Of a stretch of 64,000 nt of DNA, positions 23,101-33,973 are shown one piece after another. The translations under genes and the position numbers were made by a program. Below the pieces are notes generated by a model. The model ran no database searches, was not told the DNA's origin, and worked only from the letters and a program-made list of their open reading frames with translations. Where the stretch lies: assembly GCF_001949145.1 (NCBI RefSeq), contig NW_019091576.1, positions 71,289-135,288 on the forward strand, in the 5' to 3' direction. Every line of letters starts with the position of its first letter. Within the stretch, counting starts at the first letter, position 1. The DNA comes from Acanthaster planci (Eukaryota; Echinodermata; Asteroidea; Valvatida; Acanthasteridae).

Positions 23101-26100
23101 TCATGCTTTGAAGAAATTTGACTCTTAATTCATATCGCATCTATAGACAGCATGACCAGTGTTTACAGACTGTTTTGTGGTCATGTGGCTCCAACCTTTA
23201 TGAGCAAAAAGCCGCCCAGTATATTTTACTCTGTGTGTTTTTCAGTGGAAAAGCACTATAAATGTACTCAATATATAGGCTTTATTTTTTCTGTGTTGTA
23301 TGAAAGACCAAATACAAATTTTTGTTATGGAATGTGAAGTAGGAATATTTGTCTGTCCAGACAAGACAGCGCTGGTGACATCATTCCATCTCTTTCAGTG
23401 GATTTGTCTCGTATATGATGCTCGGAGAGCTAAATTGCTTAGAACACTATTCCAAAAGAGCTAAAATCCAGACACTCATTATTCTGTCACAAGTAGAAGT
23501 CCATACTTTGTAAGCGGTTTTGAGGGTGATTTCAGCTTGTGAGTTTACAACCAATATTTACCACTTAATAGAATACAAGCTGTACATCTTAAATGTTGAG
23601 GATTTAAAGGGCATACATTTGCTCTCTTTTATTATTTCTTAATGTCAAAGAAAACTCCTTTTTTGTTGCATCTAACACAAGAAAGTGATGAATGTGTGGC
23701 CTCAAAGAAACTTTCCGGAGCAGTGACAATTTGCAAACCAGCAGACCTGTCAGAAATACCTGTAGGTGCAGATAGACAGAATTCCCAAGTAAGGTCACTT
23801 TTAAACTTTCAGCCATGGGCCAGGAATTCAATGACAGTCTGTTCTCACGCACAAAAGGCGTTGTGTTAACCCTCAAATATTCAACACCAGGTCAATAATT
23901 AATGATTACTGACACTTGTAGGCAGTACAGCACCAAGTTGCCCACCTCAGCACACAGGTAGAAGTGGCAAGAATAATGACCTACAATGCAGCTCGTATGA
24001 AGGTAAGGATTTGTAACCATAACAAATATCACTTTTAGCTCCTTGGCACTTTTGTATACAGTGCTTGTTCTTGGCAAGGGCTTAATGAGTGTGGCCTTTC
24101 CAAAACTTTTGGGTTTTTTTTTATTTCACCTCCAAAATATGGGTGGGTGCATTGTGCTAACTAGCTAAAATTCACCTTTCATTCAAAAGCAACAAAAACC
24201 CCTGTGAGCTCTTCTTCACAGCTGGTTTCACTTGAAGTTCATGCTAATTGTATTGAATAGCACGTCAAATGTAAATATAAAAAAATTGGGTGGATGGATT
24301 AACCACATCCTGCCCGGGGCATTTATAAATGTTGATTCTGCTGGGCCCGAGTATTTTCTTTTTTTTCTGTTTTTAAAACTCTTTAAAAATTCATACCTTC
24401 CTTTACTGGACACTTACACCCACACGAAGGACTATTTGGTTTGTACTCTATTCTGACAGACAATATCTATTGACACCCAAGTATTTCAGCCAGGCCTGCC
24501 GCCTTGTAAAAAGAGCCCAGATTGTGTGGTGTTATATAACTTTCTTTTGTTCACGAACCTGGCACAGTGTGCTGCTGACATCTTTTCGGGGCCAGATTAG
24601 CATGCAACGGTACTGTGTGGCTCATCGCTGCGGCAGTTGAGTGCTTTTGTCCCCGGTGGTAATCCACTGGGACTGAATGCTGGTTACTCTTTTAAAAAAA
24701 TGCTGGATTATCTCCGCTATTGAATATGAAAAAATGTTGGTTATTCCCAGCAGCCTTGTCTTTTGTTATAAGTACGGTCTTTTGTCACAAGGCCCAGTTC
24801 TCTTTGTCCAATTCGGACACCCCGGCTGTGCATATAAAGAATATGTGCCTGAAACCGGGCTCCCCGGCAGCAAGTGGTTAAAAAAATATTGGAACAAAAA
24901 TTGAAATTTAACAATACTGATAAATTTTAAAGACGTACTTTTAGGCAGGTTTAGTTTTATATCAGTGCACATTTTGAAATTTCAACTGGGAATTCAATGT
25001 ACAGTGTTCCATCAAGCACTTGTTCTAAAGAGGTCACTTTCTTGACTTCACAGTTGGCACAAATAGGCAATTGGACACTTTGCAAGAGAAATTATCACTA
25101 CTTTATTAAATACCTTTTCTCCATGGTGCTTGTGTGAGGAAGTCCTGCAGGAATGTTTGTCAAACTATTTTGAATGTATCTGTGCTGACCGTTGACCTGT
25201 AGGATGCAGGCCTGCCAATTGTCAAGGAGGCTGCCATGGCGAAGTATTTCTCTTCTGAGGTTGCCACCCTGGTGACCTCACGCTGTGTGGAACTCATGGG
25301 TGGGGTGGGCTTCACCAAGGACTATCCCATTGAGAAATACTACCGGGACTGCAAAGCTGGTCAGTGCACTTGTTTACAGATAGAGGGTTTAGATGATGCG
25401 CAGTATTGTTTTTGGATGAAAAACTGAATTTTTTAACAAATCTGGATTTTTTGAAGTATTCGCTGAGCTTTAAAATGATGCCCAGGCTTCAAACTCTGAC
25501 CCCTATGAATCATAGTGGTAAGCAATCTCTTACTGCATTACTTCAACTTTTGAACAATGTAACATACAAAGTAAACATAACTGCCCATATACAGTGGCCC
25601 AGTAAGGTTATATCAGATGGTCAGTCTTCAGGATCATGTCAGACTGTGTGTGTACGAAACCAATCGGAACCACAGAAGTGTGCAACTGTATATGTGTCAC
25701 CCGCTCCTGCCAACATACATTTGCAGACTGCAAAGAGACTCTGGCAGAAGTCCTCTCAAGACTTGTGGACATTGCTCTTCGCTCGTGCAAAATGTTTAGT
25801 CTCCACTCCCTGGTATACAAACCCTGTTTCGAGAACCACATCCATAAAGTTACCTCTGCGGCTGCGGCTTGGATTAACACATGTGCGTGTAGATGCCATT
25901 GGCTGGAGGCTGTGGCCACTCTTCCTAGAAATGTGTGAACTCCCATTTGCTGGTTGTTGATTTAAATTCTGCCCAAACTTTGAGTGGTTGCTATGAGCAA
26001 TTGTGATTTGTCCACTGCAGTCTCATGGGCTAATTTTCAGAATTACTTTCTTGAGTGAAAGAGACTAGAGGGTACCGCTTTAAATACATACAGTAAGAAA

Positions 26101-26203
26101 ACTTGTGACTTGCTTTCCAGGTTGTATCTATGAGGGAGCCAGCAACATTCAGCTGAACACCATCGCCAAGTGCCTGCAGGCAGAACTTGCCACAGGGAAC
26201 TAG
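14198..26203 (+). CDS. ACADSB: Short/branched-chain specific acyl-CoA dehydrogenase, mitochondrial
   Basis: Mitochondrial matrix FAD enzyme that oxidises 2-methylbutyryl-CoA in isoleucine breakdown and passes electrons to ETF. Exons: 14198-14227, 15922-16164, 18966-19172, 19793-19963, 20782-20907, 22738-22830, 22960-23049, 23922-24002, 25203-25359, 26121-26203 (TAG). They total 1281 nt, or 426 aa (human 432), with all borders GT-AG. Residues 1-25 are Arg-rich and acid-free ([10 protein letters not shown], then [15 protein letters not shown]), as in a transit peptide. Acyl-CoA dehydrogenase signature 1 is at about 165-177 ([13 protein letters not shown]) and signature 2 at 377-396 ([20 protein letters not shown]). 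The catalytic Glu is at 404 in [15 protein letters not shown]. The frame is open upstream of 14198 with further in-frame ATGs. I chose 14198 because it starts an amphipathic presequence. Introns hold small inverted-repeat elements, a dead retrotransposon (intron 2) and a TTAA/TIR copy (intron 8). Confidence 0.95.
14401..14741. mobile_element. Small inverted-repeat element in ACADSB intron 1
   Basis: A 341 bp element whose ends, ACGCCCCAACTAC and the reverse complement GTAGTTGGGGCGT, form inverted repeats of about 75 bp containing TATAGCATAA, TAGTCCCAACT and GTTGGGC. The centre is unique and has no useful ORF. It is MITE-like. Superfamily and target duplication are not clear. Confidence 0.75.
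15176..15245. repeat. Long-stem hairpin in ACADSB intron 1
   Basis: TGGACGACGTCT at 15188-15199 pairs perfectly with AGACGTCGTCCA at 15223-15234. After one A-A mismatch, CATTGCA pairs with TGCAATG around a 7 nt loop. Outside the core, AGCCCAGGA pairs imperfectly with ACCTTGGCT, giving about 30 paired positions in all. The size would suit a microRNA precursor or a small fold-back element. Confidence 0.6.
16200..18014 (-). mobile_element. Dead 5'-truncated CR1/L2-like non-LTR retrotransposon
   Basis: Antisense insertion in ACADSB intron 2. Reverse-transcriptase fragments run in order on the minus strand at 18014-17823, 17814-17380, 17288-16809 and 16800-16384, switching frame each time, so at least three frameshifts are present. 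Recognisable parts are [29 protein letters not shown], the motif-A block [13 protein letters not shown], the motif-C block MYADDT and a typical C-terminal region ([22 protein letters not shown]). In motif A the usual first Asp is Asn, which should abolish catalysis. The 3' end is an (AAAT)n tail at about 16211-16226 preceded by a CR1/L2-like TACCCTGGATAAA block. No endonuclease domain was found. Confidence 0.88.
20481..20590. mobile_element. 110 bp inverted-repeat element in ACADSB intron 5
   Basis: The terminal repeats GTGATGGGGGATATAACATT (left) and AATGTCATATCCCATGTCAC (right) are imperfect inverted copies of about 21 bp. An inner pair (GCGCCC / GGGCGA) suggests that the whole unit can fold. 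No ORF. Confidence 0.55.
22226..22400. mobile_element. About 175 bp inverted-repeat element in ACADSB intron 5
   Basis: The left end GGGGGACCCAATTTCAG and right end CTGATATTGGGTCCCC are inverted. The similarity continues inward for about 45 bp (CCCCAACATAGTATA on the left against TATACAATATGTTCAGG on the right). It is MITE-like, non-coding and lies about 340 bp before exon 6. Confidence 0.6.
24299..24881 (-). mobile_element. TTAA-flanked TIR element, copy D, in ACADSB intron 8
   Basis: A 583 bp copy with TTAA at both ends: left TTAACCACATCCTGCCCGGG, right CCCCGGCAGCAAGTGGTTAA. The interior matches the other copies, including GCCTGCCGCCTTGTAAAAAG and GCCCAGATTGTGTGGTGTT. Confidence 0.82.
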
Positions 26204-29200
26204 TCTATGAGACTTCAAGCGAGAGGGTGCTTTCCTCACAATAGTATTTTACTTCTACCTCTCCCTGCTTCCTACCATTCAAAAGGAAACTTGCAGTTGA
26301 AAATTAGATGAGGGATGGTCACTGCTGAAATATTGGAACCTGTATATACACCCTTTGCATGACAGCTGTCTGTGCTGTTCCCAGTGAAATAACAAGTCAC
26401 TAAATTTTATGTCGAGTTTTGTTGTGCTTTTGAGTCAAATTGAAGTGATGCATGAGAGAATCGAGTACAATAGTACTAAGGTATTTAAACACCATCCAAC
26501 AAATTAAAATTCGAGTCAGAGACTGGATTTTGAATGCAGCAATTAATTGTTGGTATCGTTTAATTTCCGTCTTGACTTCTACAGTACATGTAGTCAAACT
26601 ACTGTACGTGTACTTGTAAACCAGCAGCATTATAATCAAAGTAATCAAGCAGTGGTGCCAGTTATGTTTTGGACTTACATGTAGATAACTTCTTGAGAAC
26701 CTACCTTAATCATGTCACCAAAAAACTGGGTCTGGCATTGCACTCGTGTGGAGTCATCAACTCATCGTTACAAAGCTGTTTGTGGAGCTGTCTACCTGAT
26801 ACAATCAAGACTAGCAAGCTTTTTGTCATTAGCGACAAATAGGCTGGGGCAAAAGTTAAATGCATTGATGATGTGCCTAACGTGGATGCTGCAAATTGGC
26901 AAACTACAAAAGTAATTGGTTAGTATGAGAGGACTCAAATCAACAGATTCACATATTGAATAGTCGATATCATGCAAATCTGTGATTCAGCAATTGTGCA
27001 GGGCTGTTCATCATCATATCTTGTCTAGACTTTATAAACTAAATCTTGCAACTTTTTGGCACTCCATTGATCACATTAACTGGATGTCAACCACATCTCT
27101 GCACGGTATGCAGTTACGCATCACATAGTTACCGCAAGCTGAAAATGAATGTTTTGTAGTGTACACTATGGTAAACCTGTGCTCCTGCTTCATGATATCT
27201 ACAAACAGGTGCACACATGCGTTATCAGGTCTGAGCGGGACCAAGAGATGGCTCACTTTTTTTATCAACGCTGGCTCCTTTGATGGGAATTGCACAATTC
27301 CAGTTCACAAACAATTATGAAGTGCATGCCTTGCACGCCCGTTGCTACCATCAAGATGCTGCTTGATTGAACATTCACCACCATGGCTCTCTCCAACCCA
27401 TGAGCAGGTTCTTTTGCCCCAGAGGCAATTGTTGTTACACTCCTTAGATGGCATCTGGGTCATTCTATACTTCTAATTTGGGGTTGAATTTGTTCCCGTC
27501 CCTGTTATTTCCAAGACTGAATAAGTACTGTATATAACCTGCCAAACAAAAAGTTTGAAATCAATTTCAGTGATACATCCCTTGTCAAACTTGTCAGATG
27601 GTATACATGGCAACAGGGACGGAAAAATGTCACACTTTGGACCCCAAGTTTATAGAATGACCTATCTGATTGCCATGCAGTATATGGTATATGTGGGTAC
27701 ATTCATTAGTGAAGAACGAGGAAAAGCACATGCCTTTCCAGATAGCAGCTTCTTGCAGGTGCAGTGGTTCCTGTACATTGTTTCCAGAAATTGTTGCACT
27801 AAATTGTATGTCAAGTGACAATATAAATACAAATAGATGTTTAACTTTTGTAAATACACACAGTTGTTATGGTTGCAAAAATATGTGCCCATTACACACA
27901 CGTATCCTAAATTATTGTTCAGGGTTTACTTGCCAACAGGGTCACCCACAATTCAAGCTGGATACTGAAGCTTGTGGTAGACAATGTCCTCAATAGCTTC
28001 ACAAGGAGGCACTTAATTATTCAGGGGCTTTAATGTAGGGGGTGAGTTTGTACAAAGGGAAATATGAGACGCCTCAAAGAACACCAGACACCAGGCAGAC
28101 AACCAATATCCTTTGACACGGTGAATCTTTACTGTTACCATCTATTTATCTACCGTTATGTTTTGATAGTAAGAATATCAATAATAAGCCTAGAGTTACT
28201 GTGTAAATGCCTGCATTTTTTTTTCGTAATCTCCTTATACATGTCAAAATAAACCAAAAGGAGATTTTGAGCAGACTTATTTTATACAATTCACGTGGCA
28301 CTCACAAGAAAAAAAAAGTTGCATCCTCGGTGAGTGTGTTTCCTGTGACATATGAGATACATATTCCCTAGAGTCATTATTTTTACATTAAAGAAATCTG
28401 TGGGGGCAAGACAGCATGCCTCATCTTAAAAAGTCATGGAACGTCTTTACATGAAGTCGGTCTCAATAAGGCATGTAATAATCCGGTCAACAGTAATGAA
28501 TAAGGTATTAAGATTGATGCAGTAGTACAGTCTCATTTGACCGTTCATTTGTAAAGTGCTCTGGTGCTTCGAGTAGTGTCAAATGGTCTGACTGTTCATC
28601 GGACTCGGAAGTTGCAGAGATTAAACTCCTGCGTACAGGTACATGTATCTGAAGGATGACAGTTCACGCTTATTTCAGTTCATTTTGGGCAAACATTACC
28701 TTGGCCTTTAAACATGCATTCTTCTCTTAAAAGTTTTTCCTTAACACTGTAAATCATGCTGTTTGCAAAACAATTGACTATTTGCTCCCCGTATTATATG
28801 AGAACAATCTGACAGGGTTGGGAAAGCCTGTTAATGGAGTTGTTACACCTAAAGAGCAAGTGTCAGATTAAAATGTATGATTTGGGGAAAAAAGGTAATC
28901 AAACAGTTCAAATTAAGGCGTATTTTTCTTCAACAGAATTACATGCAAGTACATAAAAATCTGCTTTGAGCTCAAATGTCCTTTGATGCATGGAGTGATT
29001 TTTTTGAACTACGCAGAACTGTTGGTGTGGCACCATTTGAGGAATCACACAAAAAGGTGGTTTTTTTCCTTGAGGAAAATTCAAACATTCAAGAAATGTC
29101 CTTGTTGTCTGTGGTAGTGGACAAATCTATCCGACTTGGCAGAAGACTGTGCTGAGCAACACATACACATACGTCAGTCCTTGTTAAATATGTTTGAGAA

Positions 29201-32200
29201 AGTCAAGTTTGTAAGTGATACGTCATCCACGTCCTAACAAGTGATACGCTGTACACTACAGTCACAGTAAAAAGACTACAAAGATGAGACGGTGATTTTT
29301 ACCGTCACTTCTTCACAAGTTAACACAGAAAAGTACTCAATTAAAATTCGTGAAATTTTTAAAGTTGCATTCAATTTTATCCATCTAATTCTTCAACTTT
29401 TACAGAAAATCAAAAACATCACTTGTGCTAGTGCCAATTATTTTCTCCTTTTTCTGGAGAATTTACCTAAGCAAGAATGACCAATGACCAAACTGAAACC
29501 ATGACTGAAATATTTCACACAAAATAGACTCTAAAAATTGGAAAGTCTGCAACTATAAGGTTGATTATCATATAATTTACCATATAGAAATGATTCTGGG
29601 ATAATTATTTACAAAAAAATGCCTGAGCTCATACAGGCCCATTACTATTTTTGTAATTTCAATTTTTTTTTCTCAAAATAATTCCGGCGTGTTTATTTAC
29701 AATCAGGAAAAAAACTGATGCGTGACAGTCAACTTCTTTAAAACTGGTGCATCGACATTTTCAATTTAAAAATTGTTTAAAAATGCCAAACACAGTGACA
29801 GGCTACCATCTACTTGTAACTTATGTTGTTTTTACATGTACTTGTTCCCCTTCCTCAACACAAAACTCTTGTCAGGTACAAATTTGGACTGCATACAATA
29901 TCACATGTTCATTTATACAGTTGACTTGTCTAATTACAGAAGACTGTCCAGGATGTAGCTGGTCCAAACTGGTTTGAACCAGTTCTATCTAGTTTTCACC
30001 TCACAATCTACAGGACAGTGCTGCCCTTCGTTTTTAAAATCAGTAAACCCCAGAACAGCATTTAGTGGCATGGCATAAATGCACCTTACGAGGGATCAAT
30101 GTTTAATATCAAAACAATGGGTTTTGAAATCACATGCTGATATGTACGCATTTTTAGATGCACCAAAACCTGTACACGAAACAACATCAGTACACTGAAA
30201 GACAACACATTTAAATAAATTTGCAACATCTGAAAAAATAAAAGGCGGTAATTTTTTTTCTGCTTTTGTTTTTGTTTCTTAGACAGCTCATCTCTTTATA
30301 CAGTGATCAAAGTTGCTTAATTCAGTACCGTGCCTAGCTATCGTGCCCAAGCTTAGTATCTGTATGCACACTACACAACTGTCTGGCTAATCTTATTCAC
30401 TTCCTGATCACGTCACTTGCACTTTACACCACACCAATGTGCACTCATGTCTGCACTTTACAAGACTCTTACTGTTTGGCACTGCACTTTTGTTTCTTGA
30501 CTGCTCCCTTCATATCTGCCATTCTGAATACTGGTTCGGAGTCACTTTAACACCGCAAGAGTCACTTTAACACCACAATTCAAGTTACATGTAAGTCACA
30601 GCAAACAACTTCATACTGTGATGCAACTTAAGTTGGACTTGTCAACTCAATGTACATGTACTGTATGACAAGGCCGAGTTGCACCCTAGTCATGGTGGCG
30701 ATAGTCCCCCACACAGCCTCCACCCCCTTCAGTAACAAGTGTTACAAACCCTTGAAAGACCTTGCTAAGGACCTCTACTCAAGCCAATCGCAGACTCTCT
30801 AACTTTGAAGTTCCAATTCAGCCGGTCCACTTCAACAGACCATAACTGCACCCAGTGCTAGTTTCACTTTTTTACAAAACATTCACAGACACCCCCAAAA
30901 TACTGTAAACATCCACCTCTGCATGCAGCTGACACTTCTGACATCTATCCGTGGTCTTTCAACTACATGTACATGACATTAATGATACCAAGTACTGTAT
31001 AAACAACATGCATGTCAAGTAAAGAAGAAGAAAAAAAAGGCCCTTCCATGCAGCAGACAATACAAGCAGCGGTCACCTTTAATAAAAATGTATTATACAC
31101 ATTGCAACATACCCCACACCCAATTCACACATGGCTGGTCAATCTACAGTACAATTACCAATCTAAGATTTGAACCCCCCTCACCCAAGTCATCATAGGA
31201 ACGAAATTAACGCAGTTAAATTTAACTCTTTTAATGGTATAAAAATAAAATAACATGCTAAGATTATATTACATGGAAATCTTGAGGAGGTTGGTGAAGA
31301 GACTTGAATCATGCCTTTTAAATTGACAAAGTAGTCTTATATTCTCTTTTAAGATGTTTAATAGTTTACAAAAGCAACTTTAAGTCCTTGAGCTTTCTTG
31401 AGTGCAGCATACCAGTCAATGTAAGGTAATGGTGGAACAAGCCATAATCAAACTGGATATTTACCAGGCTGTGGACCAGAGGGTTTTTGTTTTGTTTTCT
31501 GATGACATATTACTTTGGCAATCCATAGCCATTCCCTAGAGAGAATATACTAATTCAAACAAGACCTCAATCACGTACTCAGCCCACCACCAGACATTAA
31601 TGTAAAACTGCAATCCCTACCATTAGCTGCTTCAAGTATTTACTATCCACCCCAAGCTGAAGTGCACCCCCAATCGGCAAAAGGACAGGTGGTAACAAGC
31701 GGGTTCTTGCACGCGTTCTGCGTGTACACAAAGACCAGACAAGCCGGACTAAATAAGTTAGGCATACTCAGCGTGCTACGCGTCAAACGTGCACATACTT
31801 CTGCGCAATCAGTACCAAAAAAAAAACACACCCTCTTTTGTTCCAGAGCGGTAAATCCCGTATTCTTGTTTCACATCAAGTCACAACTTCTCTTCAAAGG
31901 AAGTAAACTGCAAAAAAAAGGATTTTATCACCAAGGGTTTTTTCCCCAAAGAAATACGCACATGCAACGTATCTGTAGGCAACAGGAGCATTTTGAAGGC
32001 TTAATTCTTTTCTCCTTTGCCTTTCTCTACAGCTACAAAATATGCATTAGTGCTGGCAGCTCATACGAGGAGCAGAAACCTTTATTATTATTTCAGACTA
32101 GTCACCACGTTGCAAAACAACATGCTTACAAAAAGTTTTAAATATTCTCAGTTGGAAAAAATCAATCCTGTTTGTATAGGCAATGGTACATATATTGGAT

Positions 32201-33732
32201 TTTCCCACTGACCAGATCCTATTCCATAAAGCTGAGCAAACCTAACCCTGAAAACCTCAGGGACTGGCTTTAATAGACCTTGTCTACACTTTTTTCTAGG
32301 CTTGAAATCAAGTCCATAAATTGGCCATAGTTGTCCATGCATTTGCTTAGAAGACTCTGCCAGTTATGTGAACTTAATGCCCCCCTGCATTCTGAGTGGC
32401 TTGATGAAATGTGATCTACAGGTTCATGTTTAATAGGCAAATTCAATATACACTGTACCACCTGTCTTAACTCTGCCCTATGGCCCAATTCGTATGATCT
32501 GGCCACACTCTGATTGGCCAACAGCTCATGTGTAATTTATGCATGGATATGTTATGGCTACTTGGACCAGAAAACTTTCAAGGTACATGTATAGTGATCA
32601 ACTTATCCAATCTAGGCAACAACTTGACTCATTTTTTTTCCCTGCCATCTTCCCTCTACCGGTATTGTCAGTTACGTGACCCTAATCGTGGCCTGAAATA
32701 CTGTACTGCCTATTTTGGACACTCAATTTTGCTAACACATTCTGTATGTCTGTCTCTGTACAAAAGTCCACTCACGCAGGTTTTTGTCTCGCAAACCTAT
32801 ACTGCAATCAATCAAGGCAAAGTGAGATAGGCAAGCATTTTAAAACCAGGTTTATGTTCTCAAGAACCAACAGCAAGAACCAAGCTCTACATTACCCAGC
32901 ACCCTTCAACTCAATCGGTCCTCAATACAGGTACCATGGCACGAAATTTAGAACAATGCCATCCGTTTTCACCTGCACATGTTGCACATTTTCACGGAAG
33001 GAAAATATCACTGCTTTCCCCTCCCCTCCCTGATTACAGAGCGACAGCTGCTACTGACCAAAAATCTTTGTGTAGTACGTGCTTTTCTAATTACTGACTT
33101 GAAACGACACTGCTGTGGACAACTGACTGTGAGTTTGCCTAGACAGACATTGTAAAATTAGACGCTATAAAATCTCCAAACTACCGGTGCATTTCTTTGA
33201 ACATAAATACTGACAATTTCAATAGCGGACCAAGGCCCAGTGACATCTAGTGATCTTACAAAAGACCAGTGTAACAAACTCACTGAAGAGAGAGAAAACT
33301 GGACCGACCAAGAACTATGGTAAAAAGTGACTAGACTGGCCACAGAGAAATTCTTGGTCTAAAAACCCACAAACATCTATCAGCTAGGCAATTTCTGTTT
33401 TTAAAAATCATTTGTCTCAAGATGCGTCCGCAAGTGTAAATTTTTCATCTTGTACATATGCATACATATATAACATCCACGATATAGTAACTGCTTCTAC
33501 TATCATTTTTTTTTTCACTTTTTTTTTAATGCAAAACTTGTTTTGCCCCAAATATGCAAATAAACCAAAATGTGGCAAGATTTCTTTGTACAGGCATACA
33601 TGTAATGTTCCATACAACCATATAATGTAAAATCTGTCCTCCTCATGCTTTTCTGCAGATATGTTTACTGAAAAGTTTGTACACAAGTTTTGGAGGTTGA
33701 GAAGTTTTCAGAATAGTCATAGCAAGGCTTCC
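26204..33732. other. ACADSB 3' flank and intergenic DNA before the GRK 3' end
   Basis: The stretch is AT-rich with no ORF of protein-like composition or recognisable family. It should contain the ACADSB 3' UTR. ATTAAA near 26503 and AATAAA near 28249 are candidate poly(A) hexamers. It contains a short 19 bp direct repeat of GTCACTTTAACACC type at about 30539-30576 and several TACATGTA palindromes. The 159-codon ORF at 31662-32141 has no family resemblance and is probably chance. Confidence 0.55.
27232..27410. repeat. Diverged dispersed repeat, copy 2
   Basis: It shares GGACCAAGAGATGG, GGCTCCTTTG and GGTTCTTTT blocks in order with 5982-6150. It lies about 1 kb past the ACADSB stop. No function or family recognised. 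Confidence 0.45.
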
Positions 33733-33738
33733 TTTATT
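33733..33738 (-). terminator. Candidate GRK poly(A) signal AATAAA
   Basis: The plus strand reads TTTATT here, which is AATAAA on the minus strand, 64 nt beyond the stop of the candidate terminal GRK exon. The spacing fits a short 3' UTR, but the hexamer is common in this AT-rich DNA. Confidence 0.4.
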
Positions 33739-33802
33739 AAAACAATTTTTCCCCTTTTTTTACAATGTATATTTTCAGTTTTCCACGGTCCCTTTCTTTC
33801 CT

Positions 33803-33973
33803 CTACATTGTAACAAATGGAGCTTTCCTCATCGGTCTTATGTTGTTTAAGTGGTAAAGTTGTTTGCCCTCTAACGTTTCCTCTCTTGCCAGCATCACAT
33901 AATTTCCCTCTTGTTGGTCAAGCTGTACGATTGGTTCCCATTGGCTGGGACTTCGTGTCATTGGTTCTCGCTT
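33803..33973 (-). CDS. Candidate terminal coding exon of the GRK
   Basis: A minus-strand ORF of 56 residues and TAG (57 codons) follows an acceptor ending CTCCACAGAG. Entering at the second AG gives phase 0, as required by the donor at 40163 (AAG|gtaaga). The composition is charged and protein-like (KREPMTRSPSQWEPIVQLDQ near the start, MRKAPFVTM at the end), unlike the Cys/Phe/Leu-rich chance ORFs around it. GRK4/5/6 genes have a separate last exon at this point, variable in sequence. I do not recognise homology, so the assignment rests on position, phase, composition and the AATAAA downstream. A weaker alternative is a 27 nt exon at 36933-36959. Confidence 0.5.
   Translation of the reverse strand, partial: KREPMTRSPSQWEPIVQLDQQEGNYVMLAREETLEGKQLYHLNNIRPMRKAPFVTM

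Noticed and set aside
31662-32141. 159-codon plus-strand ORF
   Set aside because: No recognisable family, composition like chance ORFs here, no splice or start context, and low-complexity Lys-rich runs from poly(A) tracts.
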